The notes below the pieces were generated by a model, which saw only the letters and a list, made by a program, of their open reading frames with translations, was not told the origin of the DNA and did no database searches. From Siderastrea siderea (Eukaryota; Cnidaria; Anthozoa; Scleractinia; Rhizangiidae): a DNA stretch of 64,000 nucleotides. Within the stretch, counting starts at the first letter, position 1; each line of letters opens with the position of its first letter. Below, piece after piece: positions 1-54,680 of this stretch. The translations under genes were made by a program, and so were the position numbers. The stretch spans positions 6,489,423 to 6,553,422 of the forward strand of contig OZ034979.1 of assembly GCA_964030785.1 (NCBI GenBank), given 5' to 3'.

Positions 1-1070
1 AGCTCACTTTGGCTCCTTTGTAAAGAAACGATCCAACGTGGCGACTCTGAAATGCACATGTTAAAATATGCAATTACCTCTGAATTTACGTGTTGGGTGA
101 AAATTTATCACTTTTACTGCATGTACTGCTCTATCGATCTAAAACCCCAGTTAAAACACACCAATAAGACTTAAAATTACCCATTGGCTTTCGTAAAACA
201 GGATCTTTCCAAACTATTTGTAAAACATCCATAAGTACCTTTTCTTTCCCACTTCACTTGATGAGTGTTCCGCTCTTTTGCTCCTTTTCCACATTGGTTC
301 ATCTTTTGATTCATCTTCGCTTGATGAGCTAGCCAATGATCGCTTTCGTCGTTCTTCATTCCCATCCCTTAAAAGTATATGAAGTGTTTAGTACTGCTCT
401 ATCGATACTATATCCACTCACGACTTCTTAAGATCTACATAACAGTAAAAACGGGCAAGAGGTTGGGTACTGTAATTTTTTTAAAAATAAAATTTTCAAG
501 TGGACAGTGTCATAAGTCAATAGAGCAAATATTATGCAGAAACGCACATACTTATAAGTATCATAAAGGCATACAATTTTTAGTGAAAATTGATCATTTT
601 TACTGCAAGTATGCCTAAACCCTTAGTTAAACACACCAATAAGACTTGAAATCTCTCATTAACCACGTTTTTATAACATAGGTCTTTCGAAACTATTTGT
701 AAAACATCCATAAGTACCTTTTCTTTCCCACTTCACTTGATGAGTGTTCCGCTCTTTTGTTCTTTTTCCTCATTGGTTCATATTTCAATTCATCTTCGCT
801 TGATGAGCTAGCCAATGATCGCTTTCGTCGTTCTTCATTCCCATCCCTTTAAAGTATATGAAGTATTTAGTACTGCTCAATCGATACTATATTCATTCAC
901 GACTTCTTAAGATCTACCAGTCTCATAACAGTAAAAACGCGTAAGACGTTGGGTCCTGTAATAGTTTTTAAAAAAATAAAATTTTCAAGTGCACAATGTC
1001 ACAATTCAATAGGTGAACGTTCTGCTAAAACACATACTTTGTAAGTATTATAAAGGCATACCTTTTAACG
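1..1070. repeat. Tandem duplication, unit about 475 bp
   Basis: Two long copies and the start of a third lie head to tail. The stretch with ACACACCAATAAGACTT near 158 recurs near 632, and TGATGAGTGTTCCGCTCTTT near 259 recurs near 739. A third partial match (the CACATACTT...TAAAGGCATAC block near 545 and 1029) closes the second unit. Copies differ by scattered substitutions. Short ORFs here are not conserved between the copies, so I call no gene. Confidence 0.75.
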
Positions 1071-1302
1071 TGTTGACTATGACGACGATGATGTTCGCGA
1101 TCTTTGGTTTTTTGCTTTTCATGACTTTTTCCCTTTTTCCTGGCATCTCTGGAGAACGATACACAGATTAACATTGCATGCCCAAGCAGCCAAGGTTCTA
1201 ATGCGCCGCAAATTTTTATCTCATTACAAGAAGAGTATCTACAATGATACATTCCTCGAGTTCCTTCACGTGACTCATTGCTCAAAAAAGGCTAATTTTT
1301 TT

Positions 1303-1772
1303 CCGACCCCATCTTGACGGGTAGGCAACGCAGTTAGAAATTATAGTGTTTGTATGGGAATCCGATGGCAAATATTTTTCTCAAAAATTGAATTCTGGAC
1401 AACTTATGAATCGTAAAGTAAACATACTAGGCAAAAGTTTTTATTGACCAAGTTTGGAAGATGTAGCTGGTCTAGAAAGCGTTCAGTTACGTTTTTAATT
1501 TTCCATACATTTGCCTATAATTTTTTTCCCGCGAACCGCGTCAATTTACGGGAAAATATAGACAACTGGATGGAAAATTAAAAACGTAACTAAACGCTTT
1601 CTAGCCAAGCTACATCTTTCAAACTTGGTGAGTAAAAACTTTTGCCTAGCATTTTAACTTTACAATTCATAAGTTGCCCAGAATTCAATTTTTGAAAAAA
1701 ATATTGCCGTCGGATTTCCATACACACACTCTAATTTCTAACTGCGTTGCCTACCTGTCAAGATGGCGTAGA
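1303..1772. mobile_element. Foldback (MITE-like) element, about 470 bp
   Basis: Two arms of about 210 bp are inverted copies of one another around a short centre near 1530. The left arm runs from CATCTTGACGGGTAGGCAAC and the right arm ends in GTTGCCTACCTGTCAAGATG. Inner parts also pair, for example AAAAACGTAAC near 1565-1590 with GTTACGTTTTT near 1485. No ORF is present. I did not identify a convincing target duplication. Confidence 0.7.
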
Positions 1773-2704
1773 AAACCGTGATAAGGCCAATTAAAACATT
1801 TTTTTCGTGGTGTTCTGTTTTCCAACGTGGAATCTGTGAGCTTCAATGTGAGCTAACAAACGGATAAAAATGTTTAGATTCGTTAGTTGGCAGAGTTGAA
1901 GGGCCAAAAGTTTTCAAGTTCGATTCAAGTCTACTTTGAGATCGACTTTGAGGCTTGTGAACTATCATTGTTCATTCAATTGCAGAAAAATAGTATGTTA
2001 TCCTTTTCACCTTTCACTGTGACTTCTTGTCTGTAGCGTTATTTGGTTTCGCCGGCAGACTGAAGTCAACATGAGTTTCGGATGAGTTTATTAGCGGTCA
2101 AATGGCGAAAATGCATGGATCTACTTAGATTTCAAACACTACACTTAGAAATCGATTAGAAAAGAACTCTCGATTTTTATTGTTGTTGTCGTCGTTGTTG
2201 TAAGCTTATGGTTTGGAAATCTGTTCAAGTTAAAAATAGTTTAAAAGCTTTACTTACCTGTCTTTCCTGTGCTTTCCCATCTTTACAAGTCCGAACAGTT
2301 CTTAGACCGTAACCAAAGCGTCGAAATTTAAAGCGGTCAACTGAAGCATGTGCTTTGAAAGTGACGTCACAAGAAAATATCTCCCTTGGGGAGTAGTCCG
2401 CGTTGCAAATTTTGTAAGCTTAACATGAGGTAGAGCGCCTGCCAAATATCGAAAATATAGAACACCTGCGATTCTCATTTGGAGACAGAGAGGGTGAGGA
2501 GAACTTATTTTCTCTTTGCAAGTATTCAATATTCTTGATTAAGAAACTGAATATTCAATATTCCTTACAATTGTGAGCCAATATTCAATATTCCTTTACA
2601 ATTTTAAGCCAGTATTCAATATTCATTATTCCGCTTCAACCCCCGATTTATGTGTTATATAGAAAGAGAAATATCGATCTTCTGGCGAGCCATTTTGCTT
2701 TGAA

Positions 2705-3068
2705 GCGAAATTTAGTGACGGGAAAGTGTTGGCCCGGCTAGCCGGGCTGGCCCAGCAATCGCGATTACATGGTAAATTTTCAGCCCGGCTAGCCGGGATC
2801 CCGGCATCGCGATGCCGGGATCCCGTGTAATCGCAACAAGCCAATGTAATCGCAACAACACAACTGAGAATAATACACCAAAATAATGTTTTAGCGAAAG
2901 TAAAAGCACTCGATTCATGCTCTTTTATGCAGCCATGTTTCCACACGACAGCTTCTAAATTTAGCCGCGGGCGGGCTGGCCCGCCTCATGTAATACTGGG
3001 CTGAGCAGTCATCTCGGTAGACCTAGCCAGCCCTGCTACCGAGCCAGCTCGGCTCATGTAATCGGCCC
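2705..3068. repeat. GC-rich cluster of nested palindromes
   Basis: Several short palindromes follow each other: GCCCGGCTAGCCGGGC twice, GGGATCCCGGCATCGCGATG with its mirror, GGCGGGCTGGCCCGCC, and copies of the linking phrase CATGTAATC. It is far more GC-rich than its surroundings. This resembles the subterminal parts of foldback elements, but I cannot assign a family. Confidence 0.5.
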
Positions 3069-3069
3069 C

Positions 3070-3729
3070 TTAAGGACGTTCGCGCCAATTGTTTCTGCGC
3101 ATCCTTACTGCGCAGGCAATTCACTTCGTGATGTCATGCCACTTCATGCATTGAGCGCGCGCGCTGTTGAAGAAATGTGGAGATATATAGCGCTACTTTA
3201 ATATCTATGCACGGGTTTAACTCTCTTAAATGTTCGGTGACCCCATATTTTCTTTTGATAGATCACTTTCTTTGTCGATTATCCACGTTTTGTGAAAAAT
3301 TAAAGAAAATCTGTATTGAAGAAGTTTAATTTTTTTCAACTTTTCTGCCCTCGCATCATCGAATTCTACTATTATTGAAGCTGCACGGTGTTCGTTAAAG
3401 TCGATCTTAGAGGTTGAATTTAACTAAAAGGATGACACCGGTTCAAATTATTTACTTAACAGACCCACTTAAGTAAAATTTGACTAAGAAAGTGGGTCTA
3501 CAGCGAATCATTTTTAATATTTTTCAACTAACAAGCACTGAGGCCATGTCGAGTTACGAGGGCCGATTTGTGAAAATTGGGGTAGTTTTTGACGCGCTTT
3601 ATTTCGAAAATGAAGTCGGTGACCCCCCAATTTTTTTCCATTTCTGACATAGGTAACTCATTATCTGACTGTAGCCAAAGTATGAAAAAAAATCTGTATT
3701 GTAGAAGTTTTTCGCGCGAACGTCCTTAA
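3070..3729. mobile_element. TTAA-flanked non-autonomous DNA element (piggyBac-like ends)
   Basis: The sequence is bounded by TTAA on both sides (3070-3073 and 3726-3729). Immediately inside are inverted ends GGACGTTCGCGC and GCGCGAACGTCC. The interior of about 652 bp has no ORF. It carries two imperfect copies of AATCTGTATTG.AGAAGTTT. TTAA target duplication is typical of piggyBac elements, though some Kolobok elements also use TTAA, so the family is inferred from the target site alone. Confidence 0.6.
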
Positions 3730-5384
3730 AATTATTTTTAACCTGAAATCATCTCTAGGTTTTGGCAAAGCAACCCGTGAACCAGCAGCTGGCAGACTCG
3801 TTTAAAAGGTTGTAAATGGCAAAATATCCCAGACAACAGCTGGTTGAATTGGTATTGAAAAGGTGGTAATCACTTCAATAAACTTTGTAGATCTAGTATA
3901 AGATGCGATAAAAGTCTGAGTTTTCAGCCGTCAAAAAGCCTTTCTTTAAGTCTACTATTTTATTTTACGTGTAAATATCAAAATTCAATCTATATGTATG
4001 TGAATTTTCAAATTCAACGTTTTTTGCAGAAAAAACGTTGCTACGTTACCCACAGATTTTAGGTTTGCTCTTTGAACAATTTAAATTATTGTGACTAAAT
4101 AAAAGAAAAGTGTTGGAAACTTTTGAGTAGAAAAATTGTATATGTTTATCCAGATAAAATGGCCATGGTGCAAACCGGTGAAAAATGAAGGGAATAGTTT
4201 AGGACAAAGAGATGAATTTTCTTCCCTTGAAACATGTGCAAGGGGCCTAAAATCACTTTTCACATAGAAATCTTTTGGATGTACACATGCAATCCTTATT
4301 TTGCAGCCTTCAAAACCCAAAAGCTCAAACCTTAGCAAATTTCCCTGCGTGCCCTCCTTTTAACAAGATATTCATTAGTTTATTAACAAGCCAAGTCAAG
4401 CCATTTATGGCAGGATATTTCAAATCTTTTCTTTTCCTTTTTGAATACGGTTTATTTCATGGCGTGAACTATGTTATTTCTATCCAATGGGTAAGTGGTG
4501 TAATCAGCTTCTACATTTTCTCTTAGTTTCAATCAAGGCGTATTGATCATAAGATAAAACGAAAGTGATAATGAATCACAATCTTCACCTCTGCCAGTTT
4601 TAAATCAATAAGACAAATTGACGACCAGTGATGTATCAGCCAGGCTGAGTGTTTCTTACATTAACGGTTTCAACGTAAAATACAGAACAATTTTTAATTA
4701 AGCGGTTTGAGTGTCGATGACAGAGGTGCAAAACTGGAGTCGAAATCTAGAAAAACTGCCTAAAATCATCGTGGAAAGTGTTTGTGAGATAAGGAGAGGA
4801 CGATACTTCATTAATTTAAGGTAAAGCAGGAGATATACTCTAAAGTAGTCTAGTTTCTGAAAGATCTTTACCGGGTAGGAACAGCAAGTATTTGAAATTA
4901 TCCCATGTAGTTTTTCGCTGTAAACAACGAAAGACAAATACAACAATAGCCTTCTCGAATTTGGTATCATTTGGGGTACATGTAATGATGCTCAAAAGCA
5001 TAAGCAAACGTACAAGCAAAAGTTAAGTATCTGACCATGGTTTGTGAGTGGTCTTTCTATAAGAACGGCAATTGCTTGAAATGTGAGTGTACGAAGTTTT
5101 CGCGCTGTTAAGTGGTCATGGCTACGAGATACGTTGATTAAAGGTTATAGACATAAACTAAAAAAGCTATAGGTTTAAGACAAAAACGGAAATGTGTCAT
5201 AGATACTTTGCGTTTTAAAAGCCAAGTACATATGATACACTTATCTATCTGGAAAAAAACAATTGAGGCTTGAAATGGTATGGAAATCTTTGGTTATTAA
5301 AACTCGAATAGAGCAAGGAATGCGCGAACTATGTCTTATTTACTATGTCCAAGGCGACATGCATCCCGCATACTGCTAGGTTAA
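3730..5384. other. Upstream intergenic DNA, no gene seen
   Basis: AT-rich sequence with short ORFs (up to 90 codons) on both strands. None has recognisable motifs, splice context or compositional support. No tandem repeat or strong palindrome was noticed. Confidence 0.4.
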
Positions 5385-5394
5385 GCAGTGCCGA

Positions 5395-5502
5395 AACAAG
5401 CGTGGGACAAAGAAAAAAATCTGAGCCCCAACGGAAATCGAACTCAAGACCTTCCGTATACCGGTTGGATACTCTAACTGCTGAGATACTGGGAGAATCG
5501 TA
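5395..5502 (-). mobile_element. tRNA-derived SINE (A and B boxes)
   Basis: Read on the minus strand, the sequence begins with a tRNA-like body. An A-box-like TATCTCAGCAGTTAGAG (about 5488-5472) is followed by a B-box-like GAGTTCGATTTCC (about 5445-5433). A GGGGCTCAGATTTTTTTC tail with a T run follows. Stem pairing is degenerate, so this is a retroposon head and not a functional tRNA gene. The family name is unknown to me. Confidence 0.6.
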
Positions 5503-5570
5503 AAGAGTTAGGTCATATTTACTGGTTTTAACTGAAAATTTGTTTTCCTCAGGCCACTTAGGCACAGTTA

Positions 5571-6182
5571 GAGCCTAATTTGCATAAAATCTACTCAACT
5601 GATCATAACTTTGGGGAAATTTGCGGAAATGCTCTCAAACTTGGCGCCCATTTAGAACTTGATGGCCTTAACTCAGTGTTTAGCCTCAAGTGCCTAACGC
5701 TTGTGTCACGTGACCAGTGAAGGATGATTTACGGTTAAAATCTTTAGAGCGAAATGGGAAATATAAAGTGAAACATAATTAAATCTTTTTGGGTGCCATT
5801 CTTTTACATCCTAAGAGCTTATAATAAATTCGCCTTGTGAGGTGGTCTCTTTTATTTATAGTTACGTGACCTATTTTCGCCATTTGTAGGATTCCTACAT
5901 AGTATGGACACGTTTAAAAGGCTGATTTATATTGACCCCTTGGCATGTAAAAGAAGTGACACCCGAAAAGATTTAATTGTGTTTCATTTTATATTCCCCA
6001 TTTCACTCTGAAATTTTTAGCCGTTAGTAAGCCTTTACTGGTCACGTGACCCACATAACTAACACTTGAAGTCAAAACTGAGTTAGGGTCATTATGTTTT
6101 CCACAGTTACTAAGTTTGAGAGTTTTTCGGCAAATTCCCGCAGAAATAAGACTTTTGGACACATGTTATGCAAATTAGGCCC
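5571..6182. mobile_element. Foldback element, about 610 bp
   Basis: The outer ends GCCTAATTTGCATAA and TTATGCAAATTAGGC are inverted copies. Similarity continues inward for about 230 bp on each side, for example GTCACGTGACCAGT near 5706 with ACTGGTCACGTGAC near 6039, and GAAACATAATTAAATCTTTT near 5770 with its inverse near 5970. There is no coding capacity. Confidence 0.7.
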
Positions 6183-6546
6183 GAACCACGCCTTTAGTGG
6201 TCTGAGTCTGTTTACAACCCTTTGCTCGTCCACTAAAATAATGAAAGCGCTTGTGCTCTTTTTATGGCTGTGCCTCATTAAAATTTAGCTCTGACTGTTT
6301 ATAAGTGTAGATTTCCCGTTAGAAACCGTTAAAGAAGTACCAAAGAGAAACACCATCTAGAAAATGAAACTTTGCTTATGAATACGCTCAATCGATTATC
6401 CCGTCGCTGCTTTGTAATTGATGCGCTTAAGCTAAAATTTAAAAAAAATCCCAAAGTTTATCAGTTTGCAAAATATCCGGACACAGAAGTAAGAATTAAC
6501 GTTGAAGTAAAATGAAAGTGAAATTCGGATGGGTGAAAAAAGAGAG

Positions 6547-6757
6547 TTAACCCTTTAACGCCCAATATTAACATCCACATTCTCCTCACTATTCTCCTTA
6601 CATTTCTTGTGTTACTAGTTGGGAGAATTTGATTAAAAATCAAGACATTTGATCATTGGTGATCATTTTCTTTATTCTCAAGACCTGTATGTTTGATCAA
6701 GTAGTAATACTGTAAGGAGAAATTAGATAATTGTCACTATTTGGACTAAAGGGTTAA
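6547..6757. mobile_element. About 210-bp MITE, copy 1 of 5 (TTAACCCTTTAA ends)
   Basis: Ends TTAACCCTTTAA and TAAAGGGTTAA are inverted. Inside are CATTCTCCT...ATTCTCCTTACAT, a GATCATTTTCTTTATTCTCA block and a GTATGTTTGATCAAGTAGTA block. The same order of blocks recurs near 25179, 30297, 50168 and 51263, in both orientations, which defines a local MITE family. Confidence 0.65.
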
Positions 6758-7478
6758 CTAAGTTGGACAACAACGTTAGCAATCTTAAACTACATCGATG
6801 ACATTTTTTACGGAAACTTTTCTTAAAAAAATTAAGTTCAAGTCCATTTTAACTTCTTCGTGATTAATCAGCTTCACTCGATTTGTCTAATGTAGCCGTG
6901 AGCTGAAAGAAACTCAAAAATTAGAAAATTCAATACAGTGTATTTACTGTTCCCCTATAGTGTCCTGTAACCTTTAATTTGATTATTTCGTGGGTAGAGG
7001 TTTAATTTTCAGAGAATGGCAAGGGAGTGTACCAGAATGAATCGATGTCCCAGTCAGAGCCATTGTTTGCTTTGGTCAAAAACTATTTTTGCAGTGATGG
7101 ACAGTGTTAAATCTAATTATGTTTTAGGAAGGAAGAGAAAAAAAAAACAGTAATACAAATGTGTTGTGAGATTGGCAAGAATCAGTAAAAAAAGAAAGAA
7201 AATTTTACCCTCTACATATGCAGTAACAAAAGTAGCCGAAGCTTACGAGTCGTGTATTGTCTACTAGTGAATCGATCTTAACATTATAGCAGAGTAGATG
7301 TAAATAAGCTATCAGCATTGAGGTAACTTACATGACGTGGTTGATTAATGAGGACCCTATTGTTCAGGATGCAAGTGGCAATAAGGAGGTTCAGGACATA
7401 AACTAAAAGTGCCTGTTCCATTTCTTTTGGCTCTTTTTCAGAGACGTACTTTTCTTTGGATTGAGGGGCCAAGCAGGC

Positions 7479-50707
<43,229 letters not shown>

Positions 50708-51262
50708 GGATAAGGTGTTTGTTATCCCTTTCAATCCAAAGAGCACAAAAGTTCAAAGTTCAGTTTTGCAAAGTAGTGAAAAACAAAACATGTAAAAGAA
50801 CAAGTAGGTAAGAACAGGTCGACAGCTTTCATTTAAATGACAACACTTAACGATTTCATCCACAGACTCAAAAGTTAGAACCACATTACTAGATACACTG
50901 TTTTAATCTTTGGACCATTAGCATCGTAGCAAGCATTTTACGCACCTTTCAAGCACATTATTTTGCCGCGCGAAAATCGATAAATGCTTTAAACGTGTGT
51001 GAAAGCCTACGAAAACGTTTACAGAACCACTGAAGAGAACGAGCAGCGCCAAGATTGCTGTGAACGATGCTGACTGAAAAAAAAATAGTTTTATTGTTTA
51101 TAGACAGCCACTAAATTGTGAAAAAGTTTATATTTATCAAATAAGAGCATCTTTTCCTCAAACCAACGAGTACGAACTCCGCAAAACTAATTACATTTAC
51201 GCTGGTGGATTCTTGATCTTCGATGGAATGGTAGGGAACCAGTCAAGTTGGGGAACGCTGTC
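50708..51262. other. Likely 3' UTR or flanking DNA
   Basis: Non-coding sequence after the stop. At 50815-50885 it holds a fragment of the dispersed repeat (AACAGGTCGACAGCTTTCAT, TTTCATCCACAGACTCAAAA) also seen at 35276 and 41425. Transcript end not determined. Confidence 0.45.
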
Positions 51263-51474
51263 TTAACCCTTGAAAGCTCCAGTAGTGACAAGCATCTAAT
51301 TTCTCCTTACAATATCACTACTTGACCAACCATACAAGTTATGAGAATACAGAAAATGGTCAGCAAGGATAAAAGGTATCTTTAATCAAATTCTCCGGCT
51401 CAACTAGTATGATAAGAAAAGTTTGGAAAACACTGAGGGGAACTAACATATCAATTTTGGAGCTTTCAAAAGGG
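51263..51474. mobile_element. About 210-bp MITE, copy 5
   Basis: Starts TTAACCCTTGAAAGCTCCAG and ends near TTTTGGAGCTTTCAAAAGGG. Internal blocks match the family in the orientation of the 30297 copy. Confidence 0.6.
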
Positions 51475-51499
51475 CAAATAAAAACCTTTTTTTTTTATC

Positions 51500-52237
51500 G
51501 AGTCGTATGTTACTAGTAGCTTACAACAAACCCTGGATTGCACAAAATGATAGCTTGGTCTCCTCCAGGGGCTTTCTGTATAATAATTAATGTATAGTTA
51601 GTTCATTTTGAGCTGTACAGTCAGCTGTTATTATGTCAGACACGAAAAGGACCAAGATTTGGTATGACATGATAGAAAGAGAGAGTCTGGAATAGCGGAA
51701 GGTTTTTCAATAATGTTTCTTCGTCAGGCAGAATTTCTGTTCCTATCCGTAAAAATGAGATGTCTGCAAGGCGAACGTTGACTGTAACTGTATAAATATG
51801 AGTTGCAATCTATTGGCTGTATTGTGTCTTTTGATTGAGTAAAATAAGGGTAACACACAAAAACGCGTGTGTTATTGTTTGCCTTGATAGAAAATTCACA
51901 AGAAGAAATTGTTTAAAATGACGATTTATTATACAAGTGAATGTGATCAAGAAAGGTAAATAAAAAAATGAAAAAACAAAGCTTTGAAACTCGTTTATTT
52001 TTCGTACGTCATTTCCACTTTTTTTTCTTAAAGCGTGTTACAAGGAAGACAGGTATTACAAGCATAAAACACTGCTGACGTCCTGAACACGAAAGGACTG
52101 TATAAAACACTACTTTAGTCCTGTTTCCTGGATTTCTCTTGTGTGAGTTCTCAAATGCCGCAGTGTTGTATGAAAATTAATAGTTACACTGTTTCACCCT
52201 CTTTATTTCCTGGCGATGACGACGGCGACGACAACGT

Positions 52238-52284
<47 letters not shown>

Positions 52285-53350
52285 GTGGTGGTAGTGGTGG
52301 TGGTGACGACCAACTAACTTGTTCTCTTTACCTGTTGTTACTGGTTGCAACTTGACGTGTTACCTTTTATAACCCGTTGATCCTTAATAATTTCGCTCCT
52401 GTAGCTTGTTGTTCGTTCAATTTTTGGCTGATCAGCCTCTCTTTGTGACCTGTTGTCTTTATTGCAACCTACCTGCAGTTTCTTGCTGTAAGCTTTTGTT
52501 ACATGAACTGCTGTAACTTGGAATATTCGTTTTGTTACCCCCTTTCCCCGATTGTTCGTTGTTTTGTACGGTTTTGAAGTTTGCAGTATTTGAATTTACG
52601 TGCCCCACCAGATGTGATTGATTCAACGTATCCCAAAATTCCTTGCAATATGAGCATCGAATAGGTGTTCATTCGAACACTTCACGCCTTGTTTTGTGTA
52701 ACTGAGCAGGAATCACAAAGAGAAAGAAAGTCAATACGGTAAAATTTATCCCGCCGAGGTAGGTAAGTTCCCGTTGAAACTTCAAGTAATTATACTGTTA
52801 ATTTTGTAAGGGAGAAAACGAACATTTTTTCTTCCTGAGGAGCTTGGCCTTTTAAGGAAAGCCGCCATTTTCTAACGAAAAATTATGCAGAAGAGGGGCC
52901 ATTTAAACAAGGATTTTGTTTGTAATTTGTCGATTTGAGTAAGTACGAAATTGTTTCTGACATATTGTGAATCGATCGTTCGACCGAGGGATATCACAGC
53001 AATTTGATTACGATCGTAAAATGTTTTACAGCGATTGGAGTAGAGCTGAGGTGCATGCGATGTCACAATTATAAAAGTTACTTCGCGGGACCCCCAAGGG
53101 AAAACTCGCATGTGTTACTTTTCCCTCCCCAGAAAAACGTTTCTAATTGAGCTCAGTTTTCGGTCGACACGAAAACTTAAAACCATCGCTAACGTCTCTT
53201 TTAACTATCTCTTCACAGTCAGTTTTTTTTTACTATCTCTTAACCGTCACTTAAACGTTTCTTTGAGATTCTTTTACCGATCTACCGAATAGAATTATTC
53301 TTCTACTGAACGCCATTACCACAGCAAATAATTTCTTTCTTTAGTTAAAC
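51500..53350. other. Intergenic DNA with a GAT/GGT microsatellite
   Basis: A (GAT)n and GGT run at about 52217-52310 explains the poly-aspartate ORF there. Other ORFs are under 80 codons with no motif. I see no gene. Confidence 0.5.
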
Positions 53351-53370
53351 AAATGACATCCTCGAAATGT

Positions 53371-54030
53371 ACGACGTACTTTTTTGCTCTGTATGGAAGT
53401 CGTACTTTTTGGCTCTCTATGGGAACTCGTCCTTTTTGCTCTGTACGGAAGTCGTTCTTTTTTGCTCTGCATGAAAGTCTTCCTTTTTTCCTCTCTGTAG
53501 AAGTCGTACTTTTTCGCTCCGTATGGAAGTCGTACTTTTACAGAACTCGTACTTTTTTGCTCTGTATGGAAGTCGTACTTTTTTGCTTTGTATGGAAGTC
53601 GTACTTTTTTGCTCTGTATAGAAGTCGTACTTTTTTGCTCCGTATGAAAGTCGTACTTTTTGGTCTGTATAAATGTCGTACTTTTTTGCTCTGTGTGTAA
53701 GTCGTACTTTTCTGCTCTGTAGGAAAGTCGTACTCTTTGGTTTGTGTGAATGTCGTACTTTTTTGCTCTCTGTGGAAGTCGTATTTTTTTGCTCTGTGTG
53801 TAAGTCGTACCTCAGTTTTGCTCTCTATGGAAGTCGTACTTTTTTGCTCTCTATGAAAGTCGTACTTTTTTGCTCTCTGTAGAAGTCGTACTTTTTTGCT
53901 CCGTATGGATGTCGTGTGCGTGGAAGTCGAACTTTTTTGCCTTGCATGGAAGTCGTACTTCTCTCCTCTCTGTCGCGCTTTTTTTTCTCTCGGTCGTACT
54001 TTTTTCCTCTCAGTCGTACTTTTCAGTCGT
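53371..54030. repeat. Satellite array of a ~25-bp unit (GTCGTACTTTTTTGCTCTGT)
   Basis: About 25 tandem copies of a unit of 24-26 bp containing GTCGTACTTTTTTGCTCTGTATGGAA (unit shown whole over two phrases: GTCGTACTTTTTTGCTCTGT then ATGGAA). Copies differ by a few bases and end in shorter TCGTACTTTTTT units. The leucine- and phenylalanine-rich ORFs here follow from the repeat and are not genes. Confidence 0.9.
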
Positions 54031-54077
54031 ACTACTTTTTTGTTTTTTGTTTTTTGTGTTTTTGTTTCTGATCTGTA

Positions 54078-54156
54078 GATCGTTGGTGAGTTGGTCCAAC
54101 GGCACGACGTCCGCTCCGCAATTGGAAAACTCTGAGATCGAATCCCAATTGATTCA
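54078..54156 (+). ncRNA. tRNA-like sequence (SINE head or tRNA relic)
   Basis: GTTGGTGAGTTGGTCCAACGG resembles a tRNA D-arm with A box, and GAGATCGAATCCC (54134-54146) matches the B box. Ends GATCGTT and AATTGATTC can partly pair. The centre between the boxes is long, as in a leucine- or serine-type tRNA with a large variable loop. It sits between the T-rich satellite and an A/G-rich stretch. I cannot name an anticodon with confidence. Confidence 0.4.
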
Positions 54157-54360
54157 CAGCTTTTTTCTGTTTTTATTTTTTTTATTTTTCAGTTTTTCTT
54201 ATGAAGATTTTATGCTTATGTCATTTAATTTTGTGTATATGTATTGGAAAACCCCGAAAAGCATTAAAGCCACGAAAATAATTATAGAAAATTATTTATT
54301 TGAGCGTGTCAAAGGAGAAAACATTGCCTGACGATCCAGAAGAGCGTCTGCGTGGTGGGC

Positions 54361-54680
54361 AAAAGAAAATATATTTAAATACGACACAGAGGAGAAACTG
54401 AGAACGCCTGAGAGGGAAAATAAGAGGAAAAATATAGGTCAGAGAAGACTGAGAGCAAAAAAATACGACCCGAAGCAAAAAAGTACTTCAGTAAGGGGAA
54501 AAGTACACCTGAGAGGAGAGAAAGTACGGCAGAGGGGCGAAAAAGTACGACAGAGAGGGGGGGGGGGGTAAAGAGGTACTGAGAGGAAAAAAGTAAGAAA
54601 GAGAGACAGGGGCGGGGAGGAATACGACTGGGAAGAAAAACGTACGATGGGGAGGACAGAAGTACGATGCAAACTCCAGG
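54361..54680. repeat. Purine-rich degenerate array, inverse of the 25-bp satellite
   Basis: Units such as GAGAGGAAAAAAGTA and AAAAAGTACGACAGAGAGG recur. AAAAAAGTACGAC is the inverse of the GTCGTACTTTTTT core at 53371-54030. The two arrays are thus inverted arms around about 330 bp that include the tRNA-like sequence. Confidence 0.7.

Noticed and set aside
53353..54331. Leucine/phenylalanine-rich ORFs that look like membrane proteins
   Set aside because: They translate the 25-bp satellite; hydrophobicity comes from the TTTTTT core.
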